The position numbers and the translations under genes are program-made. Shown in pieces: positions 10,044 to 18,691 of a stretch of DNA of 27,517 nt. The stretch comes from Candidatus Rokuibacteriota bacterium (GTDB lineage: Bacteria; Methylomirabilota; Methylomirabilia; Rokubacteriales; CSP1-6): contig JACOVB010000328.1 in NCBI GenBank assembly GCA_016177555.1, forward strand, positions 1 to 27,517. Direction: 5' to 3'. Below the pieces are notes generated by a model that saw nothing but the letters and a program-made list of their open reading frames with translations, searched no databases and had not been told where the DNA came from. Position 1 is the stretch's first letter. Each line of letters starts with the position of its first letter.

Positions 10044-11467
10044 CCCGTCGAGGCGCGGGGGGGATGTTCCGCAGTGCTGCCCTCCCCCGCACTCTCCGCG
10101 CCCTCCGCGACGCGCGCGTGCCCCTCGGGTTCCGTCTCCAGCGCGGCCTCGCCGGCAGCGGCCTCCGCCTCGGAAACGGGCTGGGGCGCGGGATGCTGGG
10201 CCACCCACTGCGTGGCTGACGCGAGCAGGCTGGTGGCCTTCTTCTCGCCGACCCCGGGCACGGTCTCCAGAGCGCTCAGGCCTCCGCGCACGATGCGAGC
10301 GGGCGAGGACAGCCCCGCCTCGACGAGGCGCTCGACGAGCTGCGGCCCCACGCCGGGAAGCTCGACCAGCGCCTCCCGTCCGAGGATCCGCTCCTCCTCC
10401 TCGCGGCGCCGCTCCTCCTCCACCTCGGTCTCGCTCTTGATGTCGACCCGGAGACCGGTGAGCTTGGCGGCGAGGCGGGCGTTCTGGCCGCGCTTGCCGA
10501 TGGCGAGGGAGAGCTGGTTGTCCGGCACCACCACGAGGACGGAGCGGTGATCGCCCTGCTCCTCGAGATCGCCCACCGTGACCGACGCCACCTTCGCGGG
10601 GGAGAGCGCCCGGCCCACGAACGTGGCGGGATCGGCCGACCACTCCACGATGTCGATCTTCTCCCCGCGCAACTCGCGGCTGATGACCTGGATGCGCGTG
10701 CCGCGAAGCCCGACGCAGGCGCCGATCGGGTCCACGTCGCGCTTGGTGGAGGCGACGGCCACCTTCGCCCGCTCGCCGGGCTCCCGTGCCGCCGCCCGCA
10801 CCTGCACGATGCCCTCGGCGATCTCCGGGATCTCGGCCTCGAAGAGCCGCGCCAGCAGCCCCGGGTGGGTCCGGGACAGCATGATCTGCGGGCCCTTGGC
10901 CGTCTTCTTGACCTCCAGCACGTACGCCCGCACCCGATCGCCGGGGTTGTAGCGCTCTCCCGGGATCTGCTCGCGCTCCGGGATCACGCCCTCGGTCTTG
11001 CCGAGCTCCACGATGACGTTGCGCTTCTCGATGCGGTGCACGACGCCCCGGGCGATCTTGCCTTCCTTGTCGATGAACTCCGCGTAGATCGCGTCGCGCT
11101 CGGCGTCGCGGACCCGCTGGAGGATCACCTGCTTCGCCGTCTGCGCGGCAATGCGCCCGAACTCCTTGTGCGGCAGCTCCAGTTCGAGCTCGTCCTCCAG
11201 CCGCGCATCGCTGTTCAGCGCCCGGGCCTCGGCCACGCTGATCTCGAGCGTCGGATCGGAGACCTCCGCCACAACCCTCTTCCGGGCGAAAACCTGGAGG
11301 GCGCCCGTTTGCCGGTTCAGATGCATCCGCACGTTGTCGGCGGCGCCCATGGTCTTCTTGGACGCCGAGAGCAGGGCGGACTCCAGCGCCTCGAAGAGGA
11401 CCTCGGTCCCGATCCCCTTCTCGTTGCCGATCTGCTGGATCACGTAGATGAGCTCTTTGTTGATCAT
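10040..11467 (-). CDS. nusA: Transcription termination/antitermination factor NusA
   Basis: NusA binds RNA polymerase and nascent RNA to modulate pausing, termination and antitermination. The 475 residues contain, in order: the N-terminal RNAP-binding domain (1-125), S1 domain (about 134-198), two KH domains ([10 protein letters not shown] at 253-262; [22 protein letters not shown] at 322-343), a Glu/Arg-rich linker (347-360) and a tandem helix-hairpin-helix region ([11 protein letters not shown] at 367-377; [16 protein letters not shown] at 400-415). The acidic, Ala-rich C-terminal tail (about 425-475) is likely disordered. Many Gram-positive NusA proteins stop after KH2, so the HhH extension is of the proteobacterial type. 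The ATG at 11465-11467 overlaps the rimP stop as ATGA. The operon head carries a terminator, compatible with the self-limiting control known for nusA operons. Confidence 0.98.
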   Translation of the reverse strand: MINKELIYVIQQIGNEKGIGTEVLFEALESALLSASKKTMGAADNVRMHLNRQTGALQVFARKRVVAEVSDPTLEISVAEARALNSDARLEDELELELPHKEFGRIAAQTAKQVILQRVRDAERDAIYAEFIDKEGKIARGVVHRIEKRNVIVELGKTEGVIPEREQIPGERYNPGDRVRAYVLEVKKTAKGPQIMLSRTHPGLLARLFEAEIPEIAEGIVQVRAAAREPGERAKVAVASTKRDVDPIGACVGLRGTRIQVISRELRGEKIDIVEWSADPATFVGRALSPAKVASVTVGDLEEQGDHRSVLVVVPDNQLSLAIGKRGQNARLAAKLTGLRVDIKSETEVEEERRREEEERILGREALVELPGVGPQLVERLVEAGLSSPARIVRGGLSALETVPGVGEKKATSLLASATQWVAQHPAPQPVSEAEAAAGEAALETEPEGHARVAEGAESAGEGSTAEHPPRASTG

Positions 11468-11958
11468 CGCCCCTGCTGCGCCCGCCGGCCGGCGGACACG
11501 GGCACCAGGCGCGCCTTGGTCACGAGATGGCGCGGCAGCATGCTCGTCTCCCCCTGTGCATCCTCGACGATCACCTCTCCGGCCGTGACCGCCACCAGCC
11601 GACCGCAGAACTCGGTGCGCCCGCCGACGGGCTCGCGCACCCAGCACCGCAGTTCCTTGCCGATCGCCCAGGCGAACTCCCGGTCCTTCCGCAACTCGCG
11701 GTCCAATCCCGGAGAGGACACCTCGAGGTCGTAGGCCTCCTCGAGGAGGCCGGAGACATCGAGCACGTCACCCGCCTCGTGGCTCAGACGCTGGCAGTCG
11801 GCGATCGTGACCCCCCCGGGCTTGTCCACGAACAACCGGAGCACCCACCGCCGGCCTTCCCTGCGCCATTCAGCGTCCACCAGCGAGAGCCCGTGCTCCT
11901 GCACGACCGGGGACAGCACAGCCTCGATGCGCCCGAGCCGGCCTTCCGGGTCACTCAC
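11464..11958 (-). CDS. rimP: Ribosome maturation factor RimP
   Basis: RimP assists 30S subunit maturation at the S12/S5 side. The protein is 164 residues from the GTG at 11956-11958 (VSDPEGRLGRIEAVLSPVV). Typical features are LSLVDAEWRREGRRWVLRLFVDKPGGVTIADCQRLS, then the SSPGLDRELRKDREFAWAIGKE segment (family pattern SSPGLDRPL) and a small C-terminal SH3-like domain. An in-frame TTG nine bases upstream (11965-11967) is a possible alternative start, but the G-run that can act as SD directly abuts it and is at proper distance from the GTG. It is the first gene after the 11987-12013 terminator, with only 28 bases between the end of the T-run and the chosen start. rimP-nusA-ylxR-infB is the standard order. 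Confidence 0.95.
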   Translation of the reverse strand: MSDPEGRLGRIEAVLSPVVQEHGLSLVDAEWRREGRRWVLRLFVDKPGGVTIADCQRLSHEAGDVLDVSGLLEEAYDLEVSSPGLDRELRKDREFAWAIGKELRCWVREPVGGRTEFCGRLVAVTAGEVIVEDAQGETSMLPRHLVTKARLVPVSAGRRAQQGR

Positions 11959-11986
11959 GGCCCACAACCCCCCAGGAAAACGTCAG

Positions 11987-12013
11987 AAAAAAAAGTGGGC
12001 TTCGCCCACTTTT
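11987..12013 (-). terminator. Canonical intrinsic terminator between proS and rimP
   Basis: On the minus strand AAAAGTGGGC, loop GAA, GCCCACTTTT form a 10-bp stem that runs into eight consecutive Ts (11987-11994). It is the only hairpin-plus-U-tract terminator I see in the window, and it is AT-rich against a GC-rich background. It lies about 50 nt after the proS stop and so plausibly ends the rpsB-to-proS transcript. It also lies just upstream of rimP and downstream of a possible promoter, so it may work as an attenuator of the rimP-nusA-infB operon. Confidence 0.92.
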
Positions 12014-12019
12014 GACGAC

Positions 12020-12049
12020 ACCTTAGCACACGCCGAGGCACTCCTGCAA
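12020..12049 (-). promoter_or_regulatory. Possible promoter for rimP-nusA-infB, upstream of the terminator
   Basis: Minus-strand TTGCAG (12044-12049), an 18-nt spacer and TAAGGT (12020-12025) preceded by TGC, an extended -10 arrangement. TA...T of the -10 is kept; the -35 matches only the first three bases. The predicted start, near 12013, would place the terminator hairpin at the very 5' end of the message. The stretch between terminator and rimP is too short to hold a full promoter plus SD, so this is the best local candidate. Otherwise rimP depends on read-through from proS. Confidence 0.35.
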
Positions 12050-12064
12050 GGGAGCTCGGCGCGA

Positions 12065-13768
12065 TCAGCCTCCGGACAGCTCTCTGCCGACGTCTCCGAC
12101 CGTCGCGACCACCTCCGCCCGCGTCACCCGCCGCTCCCTGCGGGTCCCCCGCTCGCGGATCTCCACCAGCCCTTCCTTGATGAACCCCTGTCCCACCGTG
12201 ACACGGATGGGGACGCCCAGGAGGTCGGCATTCTTGAACTTCACGCCGGCACGCTCGTCGCGATCGTCCATGAGCACCTCGAAGCCCGCCCCCGTGAGAT
12301 CCCGGTAGATCTCCTCGGCGGCACTGGCCTGGACCGCGTCCCGGATGGCCACGGGAATCAGATGCACCTGAAAGGGCGCGATGCTCCACGGCCAGATGAT
12401 GCCATCCGCGTCGTGGCGCTGCTCGACGGCAGCCGCTGCGATCCGCGCCGGCCCGATGCCATAGGAGCCCATGACGATCGGCCGCTCCCGACCCTGCTCG
12501 TCGAGATAGACCGCGCCGAGCGGGACGGAGTACTTGGTGCCCAGCTTGAAGATGTTCCCCACCTCGATGACCCGTGCCACCCGGAGCGGAAGTCCACATG
12601 AGGGGCAGGCGTCTCCCGGCAGGACGGTCTGCAGGTCGGCCCACTCGCACTGGAAATCGCGGCCCGGAACGACACCGGTGAGGTGGCAGCCATCACGGTT
12701 GGCTCCGGTTGCGTAGCTCCCCTGCCGGAGCGACTCGTCGGCCACGATGCGGCTCACGCCGCTGACCTTGACGGGCCCGACGAACCCGACCGGCACCCCG
12801 AGATGCTCCCGCACCTCGTCGGCCTGGGCGGGACGCGGCTCCGCGCGGAGCGCGCGCGCGAGCTTCCGCTCGTGCAGCGCGTGGTCGCCCCTGACCAGGG
12901 CCAGTACCGGGCCCTCCGGCCCCATGAAGACCAGCGACTTGATGGTCACCGCCGGCTCGATCCCGAGGAGCGCGCAGACCTCGGCGATGGTCCGGGCCTC
13001 GGGCGTGGCCACCTCCCCGAATGTCCACGCCGGCGGCACCCCCTGCACCGGAACGCCCCGGGCCAGCTCGACGTTGGCCGCATACCCGCACCCGTCGCAG
13101 AGCGCGACGTCGTCCTCACCGGCCGCGCTCGGCGCCATGAACTCGTGGGAGCCCGAGCCGCCCATCATGCCGGGGTCCGAGTCCACCACCACGTACTCGA
13201 TGCCGCAGCGGTCGAAGATGCGGCAGTACGCGCCCTTGTGGTCGTTGTAGGACTTGTCCAGCGCAGCGTGGTCCGGATCCAGCGTGTAGGAGTCCTTCAT
13301 CAGGAATTCGCGTGTTCGAAGCACGCCCGAGCGGGGCCGGGCCTCGTCGCGTTCCTTGGTCTGGATCTGATACCAGACCTGGGGGAGGTCCCGATAGGAG
13401 CGGATCTCGTGAGCCGCGAGCCACGCGACGACCTCCTCGTGGGTCATGCCGAGACACATGTCCCGCTGGTTGCGGTCCTTGAGCCGGAACATCTCACCGC
13501 CGATCGCATCCCAGCGGCCGGACTGCTGCCAGATCTCCGCTGGGTGGAGTACCGGCATCGTCAGCTCCTGGCCCCCGATGGCGTTCATCTCCTCGCGGAT
13601 GATGGTGTTGACCTTGTTCAGGATGCGAAGGCCCACCGGCAGGTACACGTAAATCCCCGCCGCCAGCTGCCGCACCAGCCCGGCGCGCACCATGAGCTTG
13701 TGACTGATGGCCTCCGCATCTGCGGGGTCTTCCTTGAGTGTGGGAATGAGCGATCGGCTCCAGCGCAT
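12065..13768 (-). CDS. proS: Prolyl-tRNA synthetase, bacterial type with editing domain
   Basis: ProRS charges tRNA-Pro in the cytoplasm. The 567 residues match the long bacterial form (E. coli 572). Class II features are present: the N-terminal MRWSRSLIPTLKEDPADAEAISHKLMVRAG pattern, motif 2 region TREFLMKDSYTLD, and motif 3 near MGSYGIGPARIAAAAVEQ. Between motifs 2 and 3 lies the YbaK-like insertion that hydrolyses Ala-tRNA-Pro, with the TIKSLVF segment carrying its key lysine. The C-terminal anticodon-binding domain starts around IAPFQVHLIPV. The ATG at 13766-13768 has GGAGGG about 12 bases upstream and gives the family N-terminus. It follows the ferredoxin gene after five bases and is closed by the 11987-12013 terminator, so it is probably the last gene of the rpsB-led unit. 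Confidence 0.98.
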   Translation of the reverse strand: MRWSRSLIPTLKEDPADAEAISHKLMVRAGLVRQLAAGIYVYLPVGLRILNKVNTIIREEMNAIGGQELTMPVLHPAEIWQQSGRWDAIGGEMFRLKDRNQRDMCLGMTHEEVVAWLAAHEIRSYRDLPQVWYQIQTKERDEARPRSGVLRTREFLMKDSYTLDPDHAALDKSYNDHKGAYCRIFDRCGIEYVVVDSDPGMMGGSGSHEFMAPSAAGEDDVALCDGCGYAANVELARGVPVQGVPPAWTFGEVATPEARTIAEVCALLGIEPAVTIKSLVFMGPEGPVLALVRGDHALHERKLARALRAEPRPAQADEVREHLGVPVGFVGPVKVSGVSRIVADESLRQGSYATGANRDGCHLTGVVPGRDFQCEWADLQTVLPGDACPSCGLPLRVARVIEVGNIFKLGTKYSVPLGAVYLDEQGRERPIVMGSYGIGPARIAAAAVEQRHDADGIIWPWSIAPFQVHLIPVAIRDAVQASAAEEIYRDLTGAGFEVLMDDRDERAGVKFKNADLLGVPIRVTVGQGFIKEGLVEIRERGTRRERRVTRAEVVATVGDVGRELSGG

Positions 13769-13773
13769 GGACG

Positions 13774-14106
13774 CTACCGGCCCTCCGGGCGCTTGTTGGG
13801 CCCCGGGACGCCGGGGTCGTAGACCAACCGCTTGACGGGCGTGCCACCGAGGATGTGGGATTCGAGGATCTCCTGGAGGTCCGATTCCTGCACGCCCCCG
13901 TACCAGACATTCTCGGGATAGACGACGATCATGGGCCCGTGTCCGCACTGGGAGAAACACCCGGCCTTGTTGATCCGGATCTCTTGTCGCTTCCCGGCCG
14001 CGGCCGCACCCGTGCGCAAGGCCTTGACGTACTTCTCCACGTCGCCCTGGGTCGGGCAGGTCTCCCCGGAGGTGCAGACGAACACGTGCCGCTCGTACTG
14101 TCCCAC
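13774..14106 (-). CDS. Thioredoxin-fold [2Fe-2S] ferredoxin
   Basis: A 110-residue protein beginning YERHVFVCTSGETCP, with cysteines at 11, 18, 50 and 54. The C-x6-C and C-x3-C pairs in a thioredoxin-like background (HVFVCTSG ... INKAGCFSQCGHGPMIVVYPENVWYGGV) match the (2Fe-2S) ferredoxin family typified by Aquifex Fd and the NuoE-like domain. The GTG at 14104-14106 has AGGAG eight bases upstream; the longer frame running back into ispG lacks family similarity. The gene sits between ispG (11-nt gap) and proS (5-nt gap). IspG needs single electrons for its [4Fe-4S] cluster, so a dedicated reductant is an attractive idea, but this is inference from adjacency. A general redox or Fe-S-assembly role is equally compatible with the sequence. 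Confidence 0.9.
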   Translation of the reverse strand: MGQYERHVFVCTSGETCPTQGDVEKYVKALRTGAAAAGKRQEIRINKAGCFSQCGHGPMIVVYPENVWYGGVQESDLQEILESHILGGTPVKRLVYDPGVPGPNKRPEGR

Positions 14107-14117
14107 GGACCCCGCTC

Positions 14118-15209
14118 CTATGGCCCCGCCGCGCCCTCGGCGGCCTTCCTCTCTGCGATGAACGACTCCACCTCTTCCCACATGGCATCCACGATCTGCG
14201 CCTCGGGCACCTTCCGGACGACCTCGCCCTTCCGGAAGATCAGGCCGACGCCTTTGCCCCCGGCCACGCCGATGTCGGCGGCCCGCGCCTCGCCTGGGCC
14301 GTTGACCTCGCAGCCCATGACGGCCACGTGGATCTCCTCGTTGAGCCCCCGGAGCTTGTCCTCGCACGCCTTGGCCAGCGCCACGAGGTCCACGTCCGCG
14401 CGCCCGCACGAGGGGCACGAGACGAAGGTGAGCCCGCCCTGGCGCAGGCCCAGCGCCTTGAGGATGTCGATCCCGACCCGCACCTCCTCCGTCGGGTCCG
14501 CCGACAGGGAGACGCGGATGGTGTCGCCGATCCCCTCGGCCAGGAGCGTCCCGAGCCCCACGGCGGACTTGATGGTGCCGACGCCCGGAGTGCCGGCCTC
14601 GGTCACTCCCAGGTGGAAGGGATACTCCACCTGGTCTGCCAGCAGGCGATACGCCTCGATCATCATCGCCGGGTCCGACGCCTTCAGCGAGACCTTCATC
14701 TCCGGGTAATTGCAGTCTTCCAGAATGCGGATGTGACGGAGCGCCGACTCCACGATGCCCTGGGCCGTGGGCCCGCCATACGTGGCCAGCAGGTCCTTCT
14801 CGAGGGAGCCGCCGTTGACGCCGATCCGGATCGGGATCTTCCGCTCCTTGGCGGCGGCGACCACCTCCATGACGATCTGCTTGCCGCCGATGTTGCCGGG
14901 GTTGAGCCGCAGGCCATCCACACCCTGATCGAGGGCGATGAGCGCGAGCCGGTAGTTGAAGTGGATGTCGGCCACGAGAGGGATCCGGATCTGCCGCTTG
15001 ATCTCCCCGAGCTTTTCCGCCGCTTCCTTGACCGGCACGGCGCAGCGGACGATGTCGCAGCCCGCCGCCTCGAGGGCCCAGATCTGCAGCAGGGTGGCCT
15101 CCACGTTGCGGGTGTCGGTCTTCGTCATCGACTGCACGGTGACGGGAGCGTCGCCTCCCACCTTGAGCGTGCCCAGCTCGATCTGCCGGGTCTTGCGCCG
15201 TTCAAACAT
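14118..15209 (-). CDS. ispG: 4-hydroxy-3-methylbut-2-enyl diphosphate synthase (GcpE)
   Basis: IspG converts MEcPP to HMBPP in the MEP pathway of isoprenoid synthesis, using a [4Fe-4S] cluster. The 363 residues fit the compact bacterial type. The TIM-barrel half starts MFERRKTRQIELGTLKVGG and contains VQSMTKTDTRNVEAT and LVADIHFNYRLAL. The C-terminal reductase-like half holds the cluster ligands C265 and C268 (SCPSCGR), C300 and E307 (GCEVNGPGEA), each exactly five positions before the E. coli ligands. The ATG at 15207-15209 has GGAGGGAG about eight bases upstream. It lies 52 nt after rseP and directly before the ferredoxin gene. With dxr two genes upstream, two MEP-pathway enzymes are encoded in this unit, beside uppS that uses the product. 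Confidence 0.98.
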   Translation of the reverse strand: MFERRKTRQIELGTLKVGGDAPVTVQSMTKTDTRNVEATLLQIWALEAAGCDIVRCAVPVKEAAEKLGEIKRQIRIPLVADIHFNYRLALIALDQGVDGLRLNPGNIGGKQIVMEVVAAAKERKIPIRIGVNGGSLEKDLLATYGGPTAQGIVESALRHIRILEDCNYPEMKVSLKASDPAMMIEAYRLLADQVEYPFHLGVTEAGTPGVGTIKSAVGLGTLLAEGIGDTIRVSLSADPTEEVRVGIDILKALGLRQGGLTFVSCPSCGRADVDLVALAKACEDKLRGLNEEIHVAVMGCEVNGPGEARAADIGVAGGKGVGLIFRKGEVVRKVPEAQIVDAMWEEVESFIAERKAAEGAAGP

Positions 15210-15261
15210 GGATCGCGCTCCCTCCACCCCGCCGAGCGGCTGCGCCGCCCCGGCCGGATGC

Positions 15262-16623
15262 TCAGCGAAAGAACTTGAAGACATCGATGCGCGCCAGGTC
15301 GTTGTAGACCGCATACACCATCAGGAGCATCAGCAGCACGAAGCCCACCTGCTGCGCCACCTCCCGCTTTCGGAGCGACAGCGGGCGCCTCAAGACCCCC
15401 TCGCACACGAAGAAGAGCAGGTGCCCGCCGTCCAGCATGGGCACCGGCAAGAGGTTGAGCAAGGCCAGGTTCACGCTGATCACCGCCGTGAACAAGGCCA
15501 AGCTGGAAAGCCCCTGACGAGCCTGTTCTCCGGCCGCCTGAGCGATCTGGATCGGTCCCCCGATGTTGGAGCTCGATATCTGCCCCACCACGATCTTGTA
15601 CAGCCCGACGCCCGTCTGTCGCGTCACCCAGGCCGTCCAGGTCGCGCCCTCCCAGATGGCCACGGCGGGGTTCGAGCGCACGTAGGTCCCCCTGGGAGAT
15701 GGAGAGATGCCGATGCGCCCGACCTCGATCTCCTTGCCGTCGGGGCCGCGGTCCTTCACGGGGGTGGGCACCACCGAGACCGCGACAATCTCCTGGCCCC
15801 GGCGAACCTCGAGGCGGGTCGGCTGGCCCGCCCGTTTGTAGATCGCCTCGGCCAAATCCTCCCAGGACAGGACGGGCTTCCCCTCGATAGCGATCACGGT
15901 GTCGCCCTGACTGAGACCGGCCTTGGCGGCCGGGTAACCCGCGACCACGGCACCGATGGCGGCGGGCGTGAAGGAGCGCACCCCGAGGTCCCACGCCTCC
16001 CGCTCATCGCCGAATACATCCCGCCCGGTGGTGCGCGAGGGCGTCACGGTGACCGTCCGCTCGCCCCCCGGGCTCGACACCGTCAGCTCCAGCGGCCGCC
16101 CGCGCCCATCGTGGACGGCGCGCAGGACATCCTCCCAGTACTGCACCCGCTGCCCGCCCACGGCGACGACGCGATCGCCCAGCCGGAGGCCCGCCCGCGC
16201 CGCCGGCCCGTCCGGAGCCGGGTGGCCCAGCACGGCGGGGGAGACCGGCTGGCCGGCGATCATGAACACCAGGGCGGCGATGACCGCCGCCAGCACGAAG
16301 TTCATGCCCGGCCCGGCGAACACGATCACGAAGCGCGCCAGGAGGGGCTTGAGGTGGAAGGACTTGGCGGGATCGACGATCTCCCCCTTGCCGCCTTCCA
16401 GCGGGTTCTCATCGTCCCCCATCATCTTCACGTATCCGCCCATGGGGATGGCGGAGAGGCAGTACTCGGTCTCCTTGCCCTTGAAGCGCCAGAGAACTGG
16501 GCCAAAGCCCAGGGAGAAGCGCTCCACCCCCACGCCGCACAGCCGCGCCACGATGAAGTGGCCGAGCTCGTGGATCAGGATCAGGAGCCCGATGACCACC
16601 ACGAACGCCAGGATCGTCGTCAC
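15262..16623 (-). CDS. rseP: RIP-type site-2 metalloprotease RseP
   Basis: RseP is an inner-membrane zinc protease that cleaves transmembrane segments of anti-sigma factors and remnant signal peptides. The 453 residues show the typical layout: first membrane helix with the zinc motif HELGH (18-22) right after ILAFVVVIGLLILI, a GFGPVLW-like segment, a second membrane helix (about 95-123), two periplasmic PDZ domains (about 130-195 and 220-287, each with an AGL..GD core), and the LDG motif at 397-399 supplying the third ligand D398, followed by the last helix. The GTG at 16621-16623 overlaps the dxr stop as GTGA, with GGGAGGG just upstream. Which anti-sigma factor it cleaves cannot be told; none is encoded in the window. 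dxr-rseP adjacency is widespread. Confidence 0.97.
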   Translation of the reverse strand: MTTILAFVVVIGLLILIHELGHFIVARLCGVGVERFSLGFGPVLWRFKGKETEYCLSAIPMGGYVKMMGDDENPLEGGKGEIVDPAKSFHLKPLLARFVIVFAGPGMNFVLAAVIAALVFMIAGQPVSPAVLGHPAPDGPAARAGLRLGDRVVAVGGQRVQYWEDVLRAVHDGRGRPLELTVSSPGGERTVTVTPSRTTGRDVFGDEREAWDLGVRSFTPAAIGAVVAGYPAAKAGLSQGDTVIAIEGKPVLSWEDLAEAIYKRAGQPTRLEVRRGQEIVAVSVVPTPVKDRGPDGKEIEVGRIGISPSPRGTYVRSNPAVAIWEGATWTAWVTRQTGVGLYKIVVGQISSSNIGGPIQIAQAAGEQARQGLSSLALFTAVISVNLALLNLLPVPMLDGGHLLFFVCEGVLRRPLSLRKREVAQQVGFVLLMLLMVYAVYNDLARIDVFKFFR

Positions 16624-17825
16624 AGCCCTCCCCCTCCATCGCCGGCCGCTGCGCGGACGGCAGGACCACTCCCGGCCGGTAGCCATTCGCTCACGCGCCG
16701 GCGCGTTTCCCCGTCCACCTCGACGCACACGTCAATGCCGGTGAGCCGGCGGCCTGGGACACGCGCCAGCGCCTCCTCGATCAGCCCGGAGATCCGGGTG
16801 AACGGGATGCGCCCCGCGAGGAAGGCGGCCACGGCCACCTCGTTGGCAGCGTTCAGGATGGCGGGCGCACAGTCGCCGTCCAGGAGGGCTCGGCGCGCGA
16901 GGCCCAGGCACGGGAAACGCTCCAGATCGGGCTCCTCGAAGGTCAGCGCCCCGACGCGCGTGAGATCGAGCCGCTCCGAGGCGCCGGGGAGACGGTTCGG
17001 GTAGGTCAGCGCGTAGAGAATGGGGATCCCCATGTCGGCCACGCCGAGCTGGGCGATCACCGAGCCGTCCACGTACTCGACCATGGAGTGGACGATGGAC
17101 TGGGGGTGGACGATCACCTGCACCTGGCCGGGCACGAGGTCGAAGAGCCAGCGGGCCTCGATCACCTCGAGCCCCTTGTTCATGAGCGTGGCCGAGTCCA
17201 CCGTGATCTTGGCGCCCATCTTCCATGTCGGGTGCTCGAGCGCCTCCTCGACGGTCACGCGAGCCAGGTCGGCCTTCGACCGCCGCCGGAAGGGCCCCCC
17301 GGAGGCCGTGAGGAGGATGCGGTGCACCTCGGACCGGTTGTGCCCCTGGAGGCACTGGAAGATGGCGCTGTGCTCCGAGTCCACTGGCAAGAGCGGCACC
17401 CGCCGCTCCCGGGCCGCGTGGGTCATGAGGGGGCCTGCCATCACGAGCGTTTCCTTGTTGGCCAGCGCGATCGCCTTGCCCGACTGGATGGCCGCCATCG
17501 TCGGCAGGAGCCCTGCCCCGCCCACGATGCCGGAGAGGACCACGTCGGCGTCCACCTGCGAGGCGAGCGTCACGAGCCCCGACGCGCCCGAGAAGATCTC
17601 CGGCCGGGGGTGCGGCAGCGCCCGCACGACCGCGTCCACGGCCCGGGAATCGGTGATCGCCAGAGCCCGCGGCCGGTGCTTCAGGCAGAGGTCGGCGATG
17701 AGCTCGGGGTTGGAGCCGCGGGCCGCGAGCCCTTCGACGCGGAACCGGGTCGGGAACTGGTCGACCAGCTCGAGCGTGCGGCGGCCGATGGAGCCCGTCG
17801 CGCCCAGCAGGATGACGCGCTTCAT
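16620..17825 (-). CDS. dxr: 1-deoxy-D-xylulose-5-phosphate reductoisomerase
   Basis: Dxr (IspC) converts DXP to MEP with NADPH, the first committed step of the MEP pathway. The 401 residues match the family (E. coli 398). The N-terminal Rossmann motif is GATGSIG (8-14). The NADPH/substrate segment ALANKETLVMAG follows at 120-131. The metal and substrate residues include D149 and E151 in LPVDSEHSAIFQ, the flexible-loop region with KITVDSATLMNKGLEVIEA (206-224), and HPQSIVHSMVEY (240-251). The ATG at 17823-17825 overlaps the cdsA stop as ATGA, with GGGAGGC upstream. The glycine-rich C-terminus is unremarkable. The neighbours uppS and ispG place it in the polyprenyl-carrier pathway. Confidence 0.98.
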   Translation of the reverse strand: MKRVILLGATGSIGRRTLELVDQFPTRFRVEGLAARGSNPELIADLCLKHRPRALAITDSRAVDAVVRALPHPRPEIFSGASGLVTLASQVDADVVLSGIVGGAGLLPTMAAIQSGKAIALANKETLVMAGPLMTHAARERRVPLLPVDSEHSAIFQCLQGHNRSEVHRILLTASGGPFRRRSKADLARVTVEEALEHPTWKMGAKITVDSATLMNKGLEVIEARWLFDLVPGQVQVIVHPQSIVHSMVEYVDGSVIAQLGVADMGIPILYALTYPNRLPGASERLDLTRVGALTFEEPDLERFPCLGLARRALLDGDCAPAILNAANEVAVAAFLAGRIPFTRISGLIEEALARVPGRRLTGIDVCVEVDGETRRRVSEWLPAGSGPAVRAAAGDGGGGL

Positions 17826-18691
17826 GCGCCGGCGAGCCTCCCATAGGTGACATAGTAGAAGAGCACCGGGGCGTTGAAGAGCAGGCTGTCCACCCGGTCC
17901 AGGATACCGCCGTGGCCCGGGATGACGCGCCCGGTGTCCTTGGTCCCGACGCTCCGCTTGATGGCCGACTCCACGAGGTCGCCGATTTGGCCCGCGACAC
18001 CCAGCAGCAGGCCCACCACCACCGCCTCGCTGAGCGTGAGTGCCCCGAGGAACCACGCCCTGGCCGCCAGCGCCGCCAGCACCGACACCACCAGCTGGGC
18101 CACGGCGCCCTCCACCGTCTTGTGGGGGCTGATCACCGGGGCCAGCTTCCGCCTCCCGACCGCAGAGCCGACGAGATAGGCGGCGGTCTCCCCAACCCAT
18201 GTCACCCAGACCAGGAGCAGCACCCACTCGGGGCCGGCCTCCAGATCTCGCAGCCAGAACCCGTAGCCGAGCAACCAGTTGACGTAACAGATACCGAACA
18301 GGGTAACGGCCGCCGGCCCCCAGTCGATCCGGGCGCCGTCGCGTCCCCAGAGCGACGCGGTGAAGACCGCCAGGACCACGGCGGTGAGCGCCAGCCGCTC
18401 GGACATGGGCAGGGCGAAGCTGGCCGTGACCACGACGCCGCCCGCCAGCCCCAGGGCCCGGAAGGGACGGACCCCCGCCCGCTCAAACATCCCGGTGAAC
18501 TCCCACTGCCCCACGGCCGAGACGAGCACGATCAGCACGCCGAAGAGCCACACCGGCCCGGCCACCACCACGGCCACAAACAAGGGGAGGAGGACCAGGG
18601 TGCTGAGGACGCGCTTGGCGAGGGCGGCGCCCCGCCTCTCCCCGGCCGCCTGCACGTCCGTCGGTAGCGGCACGTGATGCGTCCTGTCCAT
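17822..18691 (-). CDS. cdsA: Phosphatidate cytidylyltransferase (CDP-diacylglycerol synthase)
   Basis: CdsA makes CDP-diacylglycerol from phosphatidic acid and CTP, the branch point of phospholipid synthesis, in the inner membrane. The 289 residues are largely hydrophobic with about seven or eight predicted membrane segments, beginning at RVLSTLVLLPLFVAVVVAG. The family signature is intact near the C-terminus (242-268): SAIKRS, then KD-x-G, then PGHGGILDRVD, carrying the metal-binding aspartates. The ATG at 18689-18691 shares one base with the uppS stop (TGATG). About 20 polar residues precede the first membrane segment, a slightly long but plausible N-terminus. The order uppS-cdsA-dxr-rseP is conserved across many phyla. 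Confidence 0.97.
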   Translation of the reverse strand: MDRTHHVPLPTDVQAAGERRGAALAKRVLSTLVLLPLFVAVVVAGPVWLFGVLIVLVSAVGQWEFTGMFERAGVRPFRALGLAGGVVVTASFALPMSERLALTAVVLAVFTASLWGRDGARIDWGPAAVTLFGICYVNWLLGYGFWLRDLEAGPEWVLLLVWVTWVGETAAYLVGSAVGRRKLAPVISPHKTVEGAVAQLVVSVLAALAARAWFLGALTLSEAVVVGLLLGVAGQIGDLVESAIKRSVGTKDTGRVIPGHGGILDRVDSLLFNAPVLFYYVTYGRLAGA

